A stretch of DNA of 45,701 bases from DATKCN01 sp035513175 (GTDB lineage: Bacteria; Chloroflexota; Chloroflexia; Thermomicrobiales; CFX8): the NCBI GenBank assembly GCA_035513175.1, contig DATKCN010000102.1:1-45701 (forward strand), written 5' to 3'. Below, one piece after another: positions 16,538 through 23,753 of the stretch. Within the stretch, counting starts at the first letter, position 1. Each line of letters opens with the position of its first letter. The notes below the pieces were generated by a model. That model was not told the origin of the DNA. It saw only the letters and a program-made list of their open reading frames with translations, and made no database searches. The translations under genes were made by a program, and so were the position numbers.

Positions 16538-16558
16538 CCGGGCGCTCATCGCGCCCGG
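16538..16558. terminator. Hairpin between convergent genes
   Basis: CCGGGCGC (16538-16545) pairs perfectly with GCGCCCGG (16551-16558) around TCATC. It lies between the end of the DUF1684 gene (16465) and the end of the 33-residue gene (16599, minus strand), so it could stop transcripts from both sides. No T-tract on either side. Confidence 0.5.
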
Positions 16559-16598
16559 CCATCAGTGAAGGGATGGGTGGGAAAGTAGTCGTCTCAGG

Positions 16599-16700
16599 TC
16601 AGCGGAAAAGCGTGCGCCAGTTCCGCAGGCCACGGGACTGGGCGATCTCCCACTGCCGATGTTCGGCTTCCTTGCCCATCAGATACGGTCCAGGAATCAT
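16599..16700 (-). CDS. 33-residue protein, unknown
   Basis: A 34-codon frame (including TGA) on the minus strand, in a 430-bp stretch with no other supportable gene. It begins MIPGPYLMGKEAEHRQWEI and ends with a basic, Trp/Phe-containing tail (NWRTLFR). The ATG is preceded by AAAGGAGG with a 6-nt spacer, one of the best ribosome-binding sites in the window, which is the main reason to believe in it. The sequence forms one amphipathic helix of charged residues after a hydrophobic MIPGPYLM start. Small proteins of this plan, roughly 30-40 residues opening with a Tyr/Leu-rich start and an Arg/Glu helix, are familiar from actinobacterial and chloroflexal genomes, but I assign no family. A hairpin terminator lies 41 nt after its stop. 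Confidence 0.6.
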   Translation of the reverse strand: MIPGPYLMGKEAEHRQWEIAQSRGLRNWRTLFR

Positions 16701-16894
16701 CACCCTCCTCCTTTCGTCATCATCGAACGCCTGCTGTCGGTTCGCTTCATCGCGCACGGTGAGCGTCGTTGCTCACCTCTCGACGAGTACAAGAATAGCG
16801 ACACGCCGCCCTGCGCGCCCCGTTCGGAGGGTCGGAATCGAGCCTGTCCGAACGGGCAGGCAATCGCGGGGACGCGCGATTCAATGCATTCAGC

Positions 16895-17713
16895 CTAGCG
16901 GCAGTACATCTCAGCCAGCCTGACCACGGCCTCACGTTCGGCCGCTCCGAACCACGGCGGATCACCGGCGGCGGCGTTCAGCAGCAGGTGTGCACTGTCT
17001 TGCGTCGCTGGAATCACGGCTGTCACACGCGTGTCGCTCAGCACCCACTTCAGCAGCGCCTGAGCCCACGTCACGCATCCGAACGTAGCAAACCGCCGCA
17101 GTTCGCTCGCCGGCGGTTCAGCAGCGACAAGATCGCCCGCTCCGAGCGGCTGCATGACAATCACTGCCAGTCCAAGCTCGGCCGCCAATGGCAGCAGTTG
17201 CTGCTCAACGGCGCGGTTCAGCGCGTTGTACGGTATCTGGATGGCGTCGATCGCCTCGTCGCTCATGATCCGCGCCATCTCAGGAAACGCCGCCCGCAGG
17301 TAGTGCGTAATGCCTGATAAACGAATAGTCCCGTTCGCCTTCATGCGCTCAAACACCGGCAGGTACTCGCGCCATGCGACGAGGTTGTGAACCTGGTACA
17401 GATCGACGTGACCGTCAAAGTAGTGCAGCGCGCGGTCAATCTGCGCGTGTCCCTCGCGAGCGTCGTGGGACCACACTTTGGTCGCCACGAACGCCCGTTC
17501 CCTGTTGCCGATCAGCGACGCGCCGAGCACTCGTTCAGCCTCGCCGTACATCGGCGACGTGTCGAACAGGCGAACCGAGCACCGTAGCGCCTGATCGACC
17601 AGCTCCCGTCGGGCGGACTGATCCTCTTTGCCGGAGACGTCGAACGTCAGCCACGTGCCCATTCCAACCACTGGGAGCCGGATGTCGCTCTTCCCGGCGT
17701 TTCGCAGCTCCAT
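16895..17713 (-). CDS. Aldo/keto reductase
   Basis: A 272-residue (beta/alpha)8-barrel NAD(P)H-dependent reductase. The catalytic tetrad is visible: D51, Y56 (FDTSPMYGEAERVLG), K79 (VATKVW) and H109 (DLYQVHN). Length is a little short for the family (typically 280-330), mainly because the C-terminal substrate loop is compact. The substrate is probably an aldehyde or ketone, not further resolvable. The frame is open to 18151 upstream but that part is Arg/Ala-rich and overlaps the HAD gene; MELRNAGKSDIRLPVVGMGTW is the natural beginning. It lies 29 nt downstream of the HAD dehalogenase gene on the same strand, so the two are likely co-transcribed. Confidence 0.92.
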   Translation of the reverse strand: MELRNAGKSDIRLPVVGMGTWLTFDVSGKEDQSARRELVDQALRCSVRLFDTSPMYGEAERVLGASLIGNRERAFVATKVWSHDAREGHAQIDRALHYFDGHVDLYQVHNLVAWREYLPVFERMKANGTIRLSGITHYLRAAFPEMARIMSDEAIDAIQIPYNALNRAVEQQLLPLAAELGLAVIVMQPLGAGDLVAAEPPASELRRFATFGCVTWAQALLKWVLSDTRVTAVIPATQDSAHLLLNAAAGDPPWFGAAEREAVVRLAEMYCR

Positions 17714-17742
17714 GTCCGATCGCGTCTCCCAGCCCGCGTCCC

Positions 17743-18432
17743 TCAGCCAGCCGTCAACGCGTCGACCAGCCCGCCAAGATCGCTCACGACGATGTCCGGC
17801 TCGAACCCCAATGGATCCAGCGGCAGGCCCTCGCGGTTCACGCGGCACACGGTCAGCCCGGCGGCCTTCGCGCCCGCGATGTCGAATCCGTTGGCGGTCA
17901 CGAACAGCACTTCGTTCATGCGCGCGTAGATGCGCTCCGTAATCAGCTGATACATTGCCGCGTCGGGCTTGTAGGACTGCACCTGCTCGCTGGACAGGAC
18001 CGCGCCAAAATAGGGCGTCAGCCCGGACTGCTCGAGCAGAGGGTCCAGCATCTGCCGCGACCCGTTGGAGAGCACGAGCATCCGTTGGCCCGCGGCGTGG
18101 AGCTGGTCGAGCGCCAGCGGCACGTCCGGATACGCAGGCAGGGACTGCCACGCCTGCATCAACCGCCGCCGCTCAAGCGGGAGCAGCGCGATGCCAAACG
18201 CGTTGGAGGTGTATTCGAGCGCGTCCGACGTGATCTCTCCAAAATCGGCGTAGCGATCCATCACCGTGCGCAACACGGAATACTCGAGCTGCTTGGTTCT
18301 CCAGAGACGCGAAAAGCTCGCGCCGTCGTCCGTCACCTCCTGACATGCGTTCACGATTGCGCCAATGTCGAACAGCGTGCCGTAGACATCGAAGACGATG
18401 CCATGAAAGCCGCCGAACTTCGATGAATTCAT
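17743..18432 (-). CDS. HAD-superfamily haloacid dehalogenase type II
   Basis: A 229-residue HAD hydrolase of the L-2-haloacid dehalogenase subgroup. Motif I is FDVYGTLFD with nucleophile D15. Motif II is LVLSNGS, motif III the Lys in SYKPD, and motif IV ANGFDIAGAKAAG, close to the SSNxWDxxGA pattern of type II dehalogenases but with ANGFD. The cap domain lies between motif I and II (about 20-95). Members hydrolyse the carbon-halogen bond of short 2-haloacids, or act as phosphatases; the altered SSN makes the exact substrate uncertain. AAGGA stands 8 nt before the ATG. It leads the aldo/keto reductase gene, which suggests a shared unit for handling small oxidised or halogenated compounds. Confidence 0.88.
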   Translation of the reverse strand: MNSSKFGGFHGIVFDVYGTLFDIGAIVNACQEVTDDGASFSRLWRTKQLEYSVLRTVMDRYADFGEITSDALEYTSNAFGIALLPLERRRLMQAWQSLPAYPDVPLALDQLHAAGQRMLVLSNGSRQMLDPLLEQSGLTPYFGAVLSSEQVQSYKPDAAMYQLITERIYARMNEVLFVTANGFDIAGAKAAGLTVCRVNREGLPLDPLGFEPDIVVSDLGGLVDALTAG

Positions 18433-18739
18433 CTGTGAAATCCTTCACGTATTCGCCACCGAATGTTCGGTCGCCGTTCGTTGAGACAACGATCGATGTG
18501 AAAAGAATACCGTCAACTGTGCCACAATCGCGCTCATATTCGTGCCTTTTCGAGCGTCCAGGAGGTACTGGACCTGAGTCGCAACCTGTGGTATCTTGGG
18601 GCTTACGTCAACTGATCCGGCATAGGTGGTAGTGTCCGAGTATTCCTCGTCCTCCCCAAGGCGCGCGGTTGTCAGTATGACGACAGGAATGTTGGGCGTC
18701 GTCACGTTGAGACGACATGCGCCAGGGAGTACAGGTCCG
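18433..18739. other. Divergent intergenic region with an inverted repeat
   Basis: No gene is supportable here. It separates the HAD gene (minus) from the zinc-ribbon gene (plus). GTCCAG-GAGGTA-CTGGAC (18556-18573) is a perfect 6-6-6 inverted repeat that could be an operator. Apparent open frames crossing the region have no ribosome-binding site and no recognisable product. Confidence 0.5.
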
Positions 18740-19108
18740 ATGCAGGAGTATTCCGACATTACGCTCACGTGCCGTGATTGCGGGGACGATTTCATCTTCA
18801 CGGCTGGCGAGCAGAGCTTCTTCGCCGAGAAGGGGTTTACCAACAGGCCCAGCAGATGCCCATCCTGCCGAGCGGCCAACAAGACGCGTCGCGACTCGTC
18901 GCTCAACTACTCCTCCGGCGGCGGCTCGTATGCCGGCAGCGGCGGTGGCGGCGGCTTCCGCGCCGAGCGCCAGATGTTCCCCGCGGTCTGCGATGAATGT
19001 GGTCGCGAAACACAAGTCCCGTTTCAGCCCAGCGGCGCCAAGCCAGTGTACTGCTCCGACTGCTTCGCGCTGCGACGCCAGCAGCAAGGCGCCTACCCGC
19101 GCAACTAG
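18740..19108 (+). CDS. Double zinc-ribbon protein
   Basis: A 122-residue protein made of two zinc ribbons joined by a Gly/Ser/Tyr-rich linker. The N-terminal ribbon is CRDCGDDFIFTAGEQ...CPSC, the probable zinc-ribbon domain (PF13451 type) with its usual FFAEKGF segment. The C-terminal ribbon is CDECGRETQVPFQPSG...YCSDC, seen in many Chloroflexota and Patescibacteria proteins. The linker (about 62-85) is GGGSYAGSGGGGG-like and disordered. Nucleic-acid or protein binding is likely; a role has not been established as far as I know. ATG 18740 is preceded by GGGAG. The frame extends upstream to 18626 but that part lacks any ribbon features. Confidence 0.88.
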   Translation: MQEYSDITLTCRDCGDDFIFTAGEQSFFAEKGFTNRPSRCPSCRAANKTRRDSSLNYSSGGGSYAGSGGGGGFRAERQMFPAVCDECGRETQVPFQPSGAKPVYCSDCFALRRQQQGAYPRN

Positions 19109-19136
19109 CGGCCGCTGCCTTGAGCTGCAGCATCAC

Positions 19137-19164
19137 AACGGGACGGGTTGTCTCCGGCCCCGTT
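19137..19164. terminator. Hairpin between convergent genes
   Basis: AACGGG (19137-19142) pairs with CCCGTT (19159-19164), with an inner CGG/CCG stem, followed by one more T. It lies between the ends of the zinc-ribbon gene and the cobalamin adenosyltransferase gene. Weak T-tract. Confidence 0.35.
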
Positions 19165-19203
19165 TCACAGCGCCCGGCCCGCTCGTGGCGACAGTATGCC
19201 CGT

Positions 19204-19746
19204 CTATCCTGACTTCGCGGGCGTCGGCACGACACCTGCCTCACGGTCCTCAAATCTCGCCAGGATGAACAGTAACGATGACAGACGATTGAGGTACGAG
19301 AGCACCTGCTCATTGTCGATCTCGCCGTCGTGGGCCAGCCTCACCGCCAGCCTCTCGGCCCGTCGCACCACGGTCCGCGCCACGTCCAGTATCGCTCCGC
19401 TCGGCGAGTCGCCGGGCAGGATGAAGTGTGGCGGCAGCGGCACGTCTGCTTCCAGCCCGTCGGTCTCACGCTCCAGCCGGTCCACGTGCGCCTGCGTCAC
19501 GTGATACTTGCGCTGCTGCATGCCCTGAGCAAACGCCAGCTCGGCCATCATCAGATACAGATCGCGCTGGACTTCGGTGACGATGGTCTTCGTGCGCTCC
19601 GATAGCGCGATCGCCCGCGCAAGCCCCAGGCAGGATGTCGCCTCGTCAAGTGTGCCGTACGTTTCAGGGCGCGGATCGTACTTCGGGACCCTGCCGCCCA
19701 ACAGGTCGGTATAGCCCTCGTCGCCCAGTCGTGTGTAGAACGGCAC
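19204..19746 (-). CDS. ATP:cob(I)alamin adenosyltransferase, PduO type
   Basis: A 180-residue four-helix-bundle enzyme that transfers the adenosyl group of ATP to cob(I)alamin to make adenosylcobalamin. The N-terminal ATP-binding loop FYTRLGDEGYTDLLGGRVPKYDPR and the later DVARTVVRRAERLAVRL with the conserved VRRAER segment define the PduO family. GTG 19746 is chosen as start because AAGGAG lies 6 nt upstream and because VPFYTRLGD matches the usual MPFYTR beginning; the frame itself runs to 19788. It implies the cell uses adenosylcobalamin, but no B12-dependent mutase or synthesis gene is in the window. Its leader is rich in hairpins but has no recognisable B12-box. Confidence 0.93.
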   Translation of the reverse strand: MPFYTRLGDEGYTDLLGGRVPKYDPRPETYGTLDEATSCLGLARAIALSERTKTIVTEVQRDLYLMMAELAFAQGMQQRKYHVTQAHVDRLERETDGLEADVPLPPHFILPGDSPSGAILDVARTVVRRAERLAVRLAHDGEIDNEQVLSYLNRLSSLLFILARFEDREAGVVPTPAKSG

Positions 19747-20173
19747 GGCGCTCTCCTTCGCATCCCGCCCGGCGTCCATCCGCGCCATACCGTACCCGCG
19801 CGCTCGCGCTCGCGCAAGAGCGCGTCACCCGTCGACGTCATACGGGAAAGCCCGCCGGGTGCGCGTCCGGCGGGCTTCAGAGGATGTGATCCCGAATCAA
19901 CACACGGGATCGGCGTGTGGGGTAAGGGGGTGAATTGGGTCTTTCAGCGTCTAAGTACGCTGGAATGTACTATCGCGCACGAAGATGAGCATCGACTGAT
20001 AGAAACCTGAAATCTACCTGAGTCATTCACAATGCTCTCGTCATCGATGGCTCACCGGGGTTCCGTATACTTCCCCGAGGCGCCGGCGATCCGCGTTCGG
20101 GTTTCCATGCCGTGCGCCCAACGACTACCGGCAAACCCGCGTCGCGGGCATTCCCGCTGAGAATGAGACAGTG
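19747..20173. other. Intergenic region with several inverted repeats
   Basis: No gene is supportable. Going leftwards from the S41 gene: CAGCGT-CTAAGT-ACGCTG (19945-19962), GATCCCG-N10-CGGGATC (19888-19911) and an overlapping alternative CACAC-N9-GTGTG (19901-19919), then the strong 11-bp hairpin at 19848-19877. On the minus strand these form the leader of the cobalamin adenosyltransferase gene. Confidence 0.5.
19848..19877 (-). terminator. Strong hairpin in the cobalamin adenosyltransferase leader
   Basis: AAGCCCGCCGG (19848-19858) pairs over 11 bp with CCGGCGGGCTT (19867-19877) around an 8-nt loop. On the minus strand the stem is followed by TTTCCC. It is about 100 nt before the gene start at 19746, so it may be an attenuator rather than an end-of-gene terminator. 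It can also work in the plus direction (CTTC after the stem). Confidence 0.5.
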
Positions 20174-21604
20174 ATGGATTCGAGAGAACACGTCGCGGAG
20201 AGCGGCGCCGCGAACCCGATGCCCCTGACGACGCAGCACGAGCGCGCCGTTTCGCCGGCCGCGGATGTGCGCGACGCCAGAGACGACGCCTGGCGAGCGA
20301 CGGCGTTCCAAGGGCAGAAGCGCCGGCTCATCTCGCTTCCCCGCGTGATCGCCGCCTTGCTCATCGTCAGTTCGCTCTTCTTCGCATTCTCGGGCGGAAT
20401 GCTGTTTCAACGCGTGTTCATCACACCAGATGCCGCGGCGTCGACCCCTGAGGCTCCCGCCGCGTTCGGACGCGCCTGGGAAGTGATCCATACCCGTTAT
20501 GTCGACACCGCGGCCATCGACGACCAGCGCATGCTCGACGCCGCGATCGGCGCCATGGTCGACACGCTCGGTGACGAGGGTCACACACGGTATCAAACCG
20601 CCGAGCAGGCTCAGGCCGAGCGCGAGAGCCTCTCCGGCGAGTACTCCGGCGTCGGCATTCAGGTCGAACAACGTGACGACGGCATCGTTGTCGTCGCGCC
20701 GATCGACAATTCCCCGGCCATGGAGGCCGGCATGCAGACGGGAGACATCATCGTTGGTGTCGACGGCGCCAGCATTCGCGGCCAGAGTATTGACGACGTG
20801 ATCGGCATCATTCGCGGCCCCGAAGGGTCCCGCGTCGTACTGGAGGTGGAACGCGCTTCCGAGGAGGAGACGCTGTTCTTTGACCTCATCAGGCGACGGA
20901 TCACCGTCTCCGCCGTGTCGTGGACGATGATCGACGACGAGAACGCTCTGATTCGTCTCTCTCAATTCTCCAGCGGCGCGGGCAACGACGTGGCAGCCGC
21001 CCTTGACGCTGCCCGGAACGCGGGCGCGACCGGCATCGTCCTCGATCTGCGTAATAATCCGGGGGGCTACGTCAACGAAGCGATACAGATCGGCTCCATG
21101 TTCGTGCCGGAAGGCTCGACGATCTTCCAGACACAGGTGCGCGACGGCTCTCGCACCCCGCATGTGGCCTCTGCGCAGCCGGCGCACATTGGCGATATGC
21201 CGCTGGTTGTCCTCATCAACGAGGGCTCGGCATCGTCCGCCGAAATCGTCTCTGGCGCCGTCAAGGCGAACAACCCGAACGCGACGGTGATCGGCGAGAC
21301 GACGTTCGGCACCGGGACCGTCCTCAACAGCTTCCCCCTTGGCGACGGATCGTCGCTGCTGCTAGGCACCGAACTGTGGCTCACGCCGGTCGGCGCGTTC
21401 ATTCGCGAGCACGGTGTCCGTCCGGATGTGCTCGTTGCGCTCAAGACTGGGCAGTCGCCGCATCTGCCGGGACCAGACCACGAGGCGCCAGAGCCGGGAA
21501 CGCTGAACGACCACCAGCTGGAGTGGGCGATTCACATCCTGGCATCTGATCAGGCCGGATCGGACTATCCGTCCAGGGGAACGCCGCCGGGACGGAGTCA
21601 TTAA
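20174..21604 (+). CDS. S41-family C-terminal processing peptidase-like protein, catalytic Lys replaced
   Basis: A 476-residue membrane-anchored protein with the tail-specific protease plan. Residues 1-52 are cytoplasmic and polar. One membrane helix lies at about 56-80 (LPRVIAALLIVSSLFFAFSGGMLF). A PDZ domain (about 150-235) contains GDIIVGVDG. The S41 core follows, with LDLRNNPGGYVNEA. The nucleophile is S354 in NEGSASSAEI. The general-base lysine, normally in FGKG about 25 residues later, is Thr380 in TTFGTGTVLNSFPL. It may therefore use another base or be a non-catalytic scaffold; my recollection is that related Chloroflexota proteins share the GTGTV loop. GTG at 20171 directly precedes the ATG and could also initiate. 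Substrates of this family are misfolded or envelope proteins. Confidence 0.9.
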   Translation: MDSREHVAESGAANPMPLTTQHERAVSPAADVRDARDDAWRATAFQGQKRRLISLPRVIAALLIVSSLFFAFSGGMLFQRVFITPDAAASTPEAPAAFGRAWEVIHTRYVDTAAIDDQRMLDAAIGAMVDTLGDEGHTRYQTAEQAQAERESLSGEYSGVGIQVEQRDDGIVVVAPIDNSPAMEAGMQTGDIIVGVDGASIRGQSIDDVIGIIRGPEGSRVVLEVERASEEETLFFDLIRRRITVSAVSWTMIDDENALIRLSQFSSGAGNDVAAALDAARNAGATGIVLDLRNNPGGYVNEAIQIGSMFVPEGSTIFQTQVRDGSRTPHVASAQPAHIGDMPLVVLINEGSASSAEIVSGAVKANNPNATVIGETTFGTGTVLNSFPLGDGSSLLLGTELWLTPVGAFIREHGVRPDVLVALKTGQSPHLPGPDHEAPEPGTLNDHQLEWAIHILASDQAGSDYPSRGTPPGRSH

Positions 21605-21615
21605 TCAGCGCGGGC

Positions 21616-21643
21616 ACGGGCGCCCCACGCGCGAGGCGCCCGT
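21616..21643 (+). terminator. Hairpin after the S41 gene
   Basis: ACGGGCGCC (21616-21624) pairs perfectly with GGCGCCCGT (21635-21643). It sits in the 57-nt gap between the S41 and molybdoenzyme genes. No T-tract. Confidence 0.45.
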
Positions 21644-21661
21644 CCGGCACTGGCGGGAAAC

Positions 21662-23296
21662 ATGTGCCATCGAAAGTCAGCGCTCCCCCCGCCGTGGTCT
21701 TCCGCCGTGGCGGGAGCGGCTGCGTCTTTCGCGCTGCTTGGCGCATGGTTCCTGCTCTACGGCGTTCGCGCCGGCCCGTTCCCCCCATTCGACCTCGCTG
21801 ACCTCATCATCCGCCACACGCCCGGCGTGCTTGCCACCTGGGCCATCGAGACATTCGAGCATCAGGCGCAGCCTGCGCTGGCCGGGGCCACCATCGTCGC
21901 GTTCGTCACGTTCTGGGCGCTTGGCGGAGCCCTCCTCCGCCGCTGGCCCGCGCGCGTCTCCGGCATCACGTTCGGGATTGCTCAGGCGCCTATCTCAATC
22001 TCTGTCGTTCACGCGGCCCAGCCGCGCGACACCGCCGGACTCATCTGGTTGTCATTGCTCCTGACTTCCACGCTGGCACTCGCGGGCGCCGCGGCGGGCC
22101 ACTGGCTCGCGCTTCTAGGGGACGACGCGCGGCGGCGGTCCGAGGAGCCCCCGTCCCCCGAGTGGCTTGCGACAATCGGCACATCGACGCGCCGGGAGCT
22201 GTTGAGCCGGATGCTTGCCATCGGCGCGGCGGGCGGCGTGGGAGGCGCACTCGCTGGCGGGCTGCTTCGTCAAGCCGCCGTCAACGAGCCGCTGACGGCG
22301 GCAGGAACTCCGCTCCCCAGCGTTCGCGAGCTGGCCGCATCGACCGGCATCCCCAACGTCGTGAGCCCAGGACTGGTCATCACGGCAGCGCCACTTCAGG
22401 AGCAGACTGCCCCGCCGTCCGGCTCCCGTTCACGCGTCACCAGCAACCGCGACTTCTACGTCGTCGACATTTCCTTCCGCAAGCCGGTGATTCCTGAGAT
22501 CGACTGGCGACTGCGCGTTTACGGTCTCGTCGACCGCGAGCTGACGCTGACCTATGCCGACCTGCTTGCGGAACCAGCGATCGACCAGTACGGCACACTC
22601 ATGTGCATCTCATACACCCACGCGAACGATCTCATCAGTTCAACGCTGTGGACTGGCGTGCCGCTACACCAGATCCTGGATCGGGCGGGCGTCATGGCCA
22701 ACGTCGTCGACGTCGTCTGTCGCGGTCCGGGCGGCTATTCCGACTCGATCCCGCTCGCGGACGCGGTCAGCTCGCGAACGATTCTGGCCTACGGCATGAA
22801 CGGCGTCACGCTACCCCGCGAGCACGGCTTTCCATGTCGTCTCTACGTGCCCGGTCTGTACGGTGAGAAGAACGTCAAGTGGCTGCGCGAGATCGAACTG
22901 GTCGACTACGAATACAAGGGTTACTGGCAGGAGCGGGGCTGGACGGACATCGCCGTCATCAAGACAATGTCGGCTTTCGACACGCCGCGCGGCAACGTGG
23001 ACAGCTCACGCGCCGGCGACGTCCCGACCGGCGGCGTTGCGTTCGCGGGAACTCGCGGCGTCCAGATGGTCGAGGTCCGGGTCGATGACGGTGACTGGCA
23101 GCGGGCCGAGGTCGAGGCCTACGATCCGGCGCTGCTCTGGCAGCGCTGGCGATTCGCATGGCAACCGGAGCGCGGACCACACACCCTTGCCGTCCGCTGT
23201 ACCGACGGCGGCGGCGACATCCAGACGTCAGACGCGCGCGATCCGCACCCGGACGGCATGACCGGCCTTCACGTCGTCGAGGTCTACGTCGTCTGA
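21662..23296 (+). CDS. Molybdopterin-dependent sulfite-oxidase-family protein with N-terminal membrane domain
   Basis: A 544-residue protein with two parts. Residues 1-205 hold about four to five membrane helices (13-35, 73-95, 100-120, 128-150, 184-205). Residues 260-544 are an extracytoplasmic sulfite-oxidase-type molybdenum domain. The Mo-ligand cysteine is C315 in LMCISYTHANDLISSTLWTGVPL. The conserved RLYVPGLYGEKNVKWLREIELV and the Mo-Co dimerisation domain (about 430-544, ending GLHVVEVYVV) follow. Related bacterial enzymes oxidise sulfite or reduce protein methionine sulfoxide; the separate heme-bearing subunit is not seen nearby. The membrane domain is fused in the same chain, as in the membrane-bound forms known from actinobacteria and Chloroflexota. 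Ribosome-binding site weak. Its end overlaps the convergent HNH gene by 13 nt. Confidence 0.92.
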   Translation: MCHRKSALPPPWSSAVAGAAASFALLGAWFLLYGVRAGPFPPFDLADLIIRHTPGVLATWAIETFEHQAQPALAGATIVAFVTFWALGGALLRRWPARVSGITFGIAQAPISISVVHAAQPRDTAGLIWLSLLLTSTLALAGAAAGHWLALLGDDARRRSEEPPSPEWLATIGTSTRRELLSRMLAIGAAGGVGGALAGGLLRQAAVNEPLTAAGTPLPSVRELAASTGIPNVVSPGLVITAAPLQEQTAPPSGSRSRVTSNRDFYVVDISFRKPVIPEIDWRLRVYGLVDRELTLTYADLLAEPAIDQYGTLMCISYTHANDLISSTLWTGVPLHQILDRAGVMANVVDVVCRGPGGYSDSIPLADAVSSRTILAYGMNGVTLPREHGFPCRLYVPGLYGEKNVKWLREIELVDYEYKGYWQERGWTDIAVIKTMSAFDTPRGNVDSSRAGDVPTGGVAFAGTRGVQMVEVRVDDGDWQRAEVEAYDPALLWQRWRFAWQPERGPHTLAVRCTDGGGDIQTSDARDPHPDGMTGLHVVEVYVV

Positions 23297-23643
23297 TCGT
23301 TCGGGGCGCGGGCGGGCTCGCGCCAGCGGGCGCGCCGTCGGGTCAGCAGCGTCGTCAACAGGCTCTCGTACTCTTTCACCCTGCCCCTGCGCCGCTTCGG
23401 TTCGTCCCATTGCGCGCCCTTCTCGTAGTTGCAGCGGAGGTGTGTCAGCCCAAGATTGAACAAGTCGTCCGAGCCTCCCATCCGGCGCGGGATGATGCGC
23501 TCGATCGCTGCGTCACCGCCGGTGCGCTCGTCAAACCGCAAGGGACCGTTGCAGATCAGACACTTCCCGATCCACTCTCCGTCGATCTGTCGAAATGTCG
23601 AATCGGTCCGCGCGACCTCGTGGATCAGCTGTTCTCGCGACAC
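23284..23643 (-). CDS. HNH endonuclease-like protein with altered first catalytic His
   Basis: A 119-residue HNH-fold protein. The zinc-binding C28-x2-C31 (GKCLICNGPL) and the closing HLRCNYEKG (C71) are in place. The beta-beta-alpha core reads IERIIPRRMGGSDDLFNLGLTH. In active HNH nucleases the second position of that block is usually His (IEHIxP), the metal-activating general base; here it is Arg49, coded CGC, one base from a His codon. N63 and H68 of the motif remain. Either the enzyme is inactive or it belongs to a divergent branch. The basic C-terminal tail could bind DNA. Start GTG 23643 is preferred because VSREQL begins the family-like region; the frame runs to 23718. It is divergent from the CoA transferase gene. 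Confidence 0.78.
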   Translation of the reverse strand: MSREQLIHEVARTDSTFRQIDGEWIGKCLICNGPLRFDERTGGDAAIERIIPRRMGGSDDLFNLGLTHLRCNYEKGAQWDEPKRRRGRVKEYESLLTTLLTRRRARWREPARAPNDQTT

Positions 23644-23753
23644 TCTCAACGCCAGCCCCGGAAACCCGTGTGATACGCTACGATGCCCATCCCGTTCAGG
23701 ATACGGCGCCGCGAGCATTCAACCACGGACGACGAGATGTGGACGCTGAAAAC

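Noticed and set aside
16474..16923. 149-codon plus-strand frame after DUF1684
   Set aside because: Overlaps a hairpin terminator and the minus-strand small gene, has no ribosome-binding site and a Ser/Arg-rich translation.
19747..20000. Cobalamin riboswitch upstream of the adenosyltransferase
   Set aside because: No B12-box (GCCACTG or AGTCAGG-type blocks) was found on the minus strand; only generic hairpins are present.
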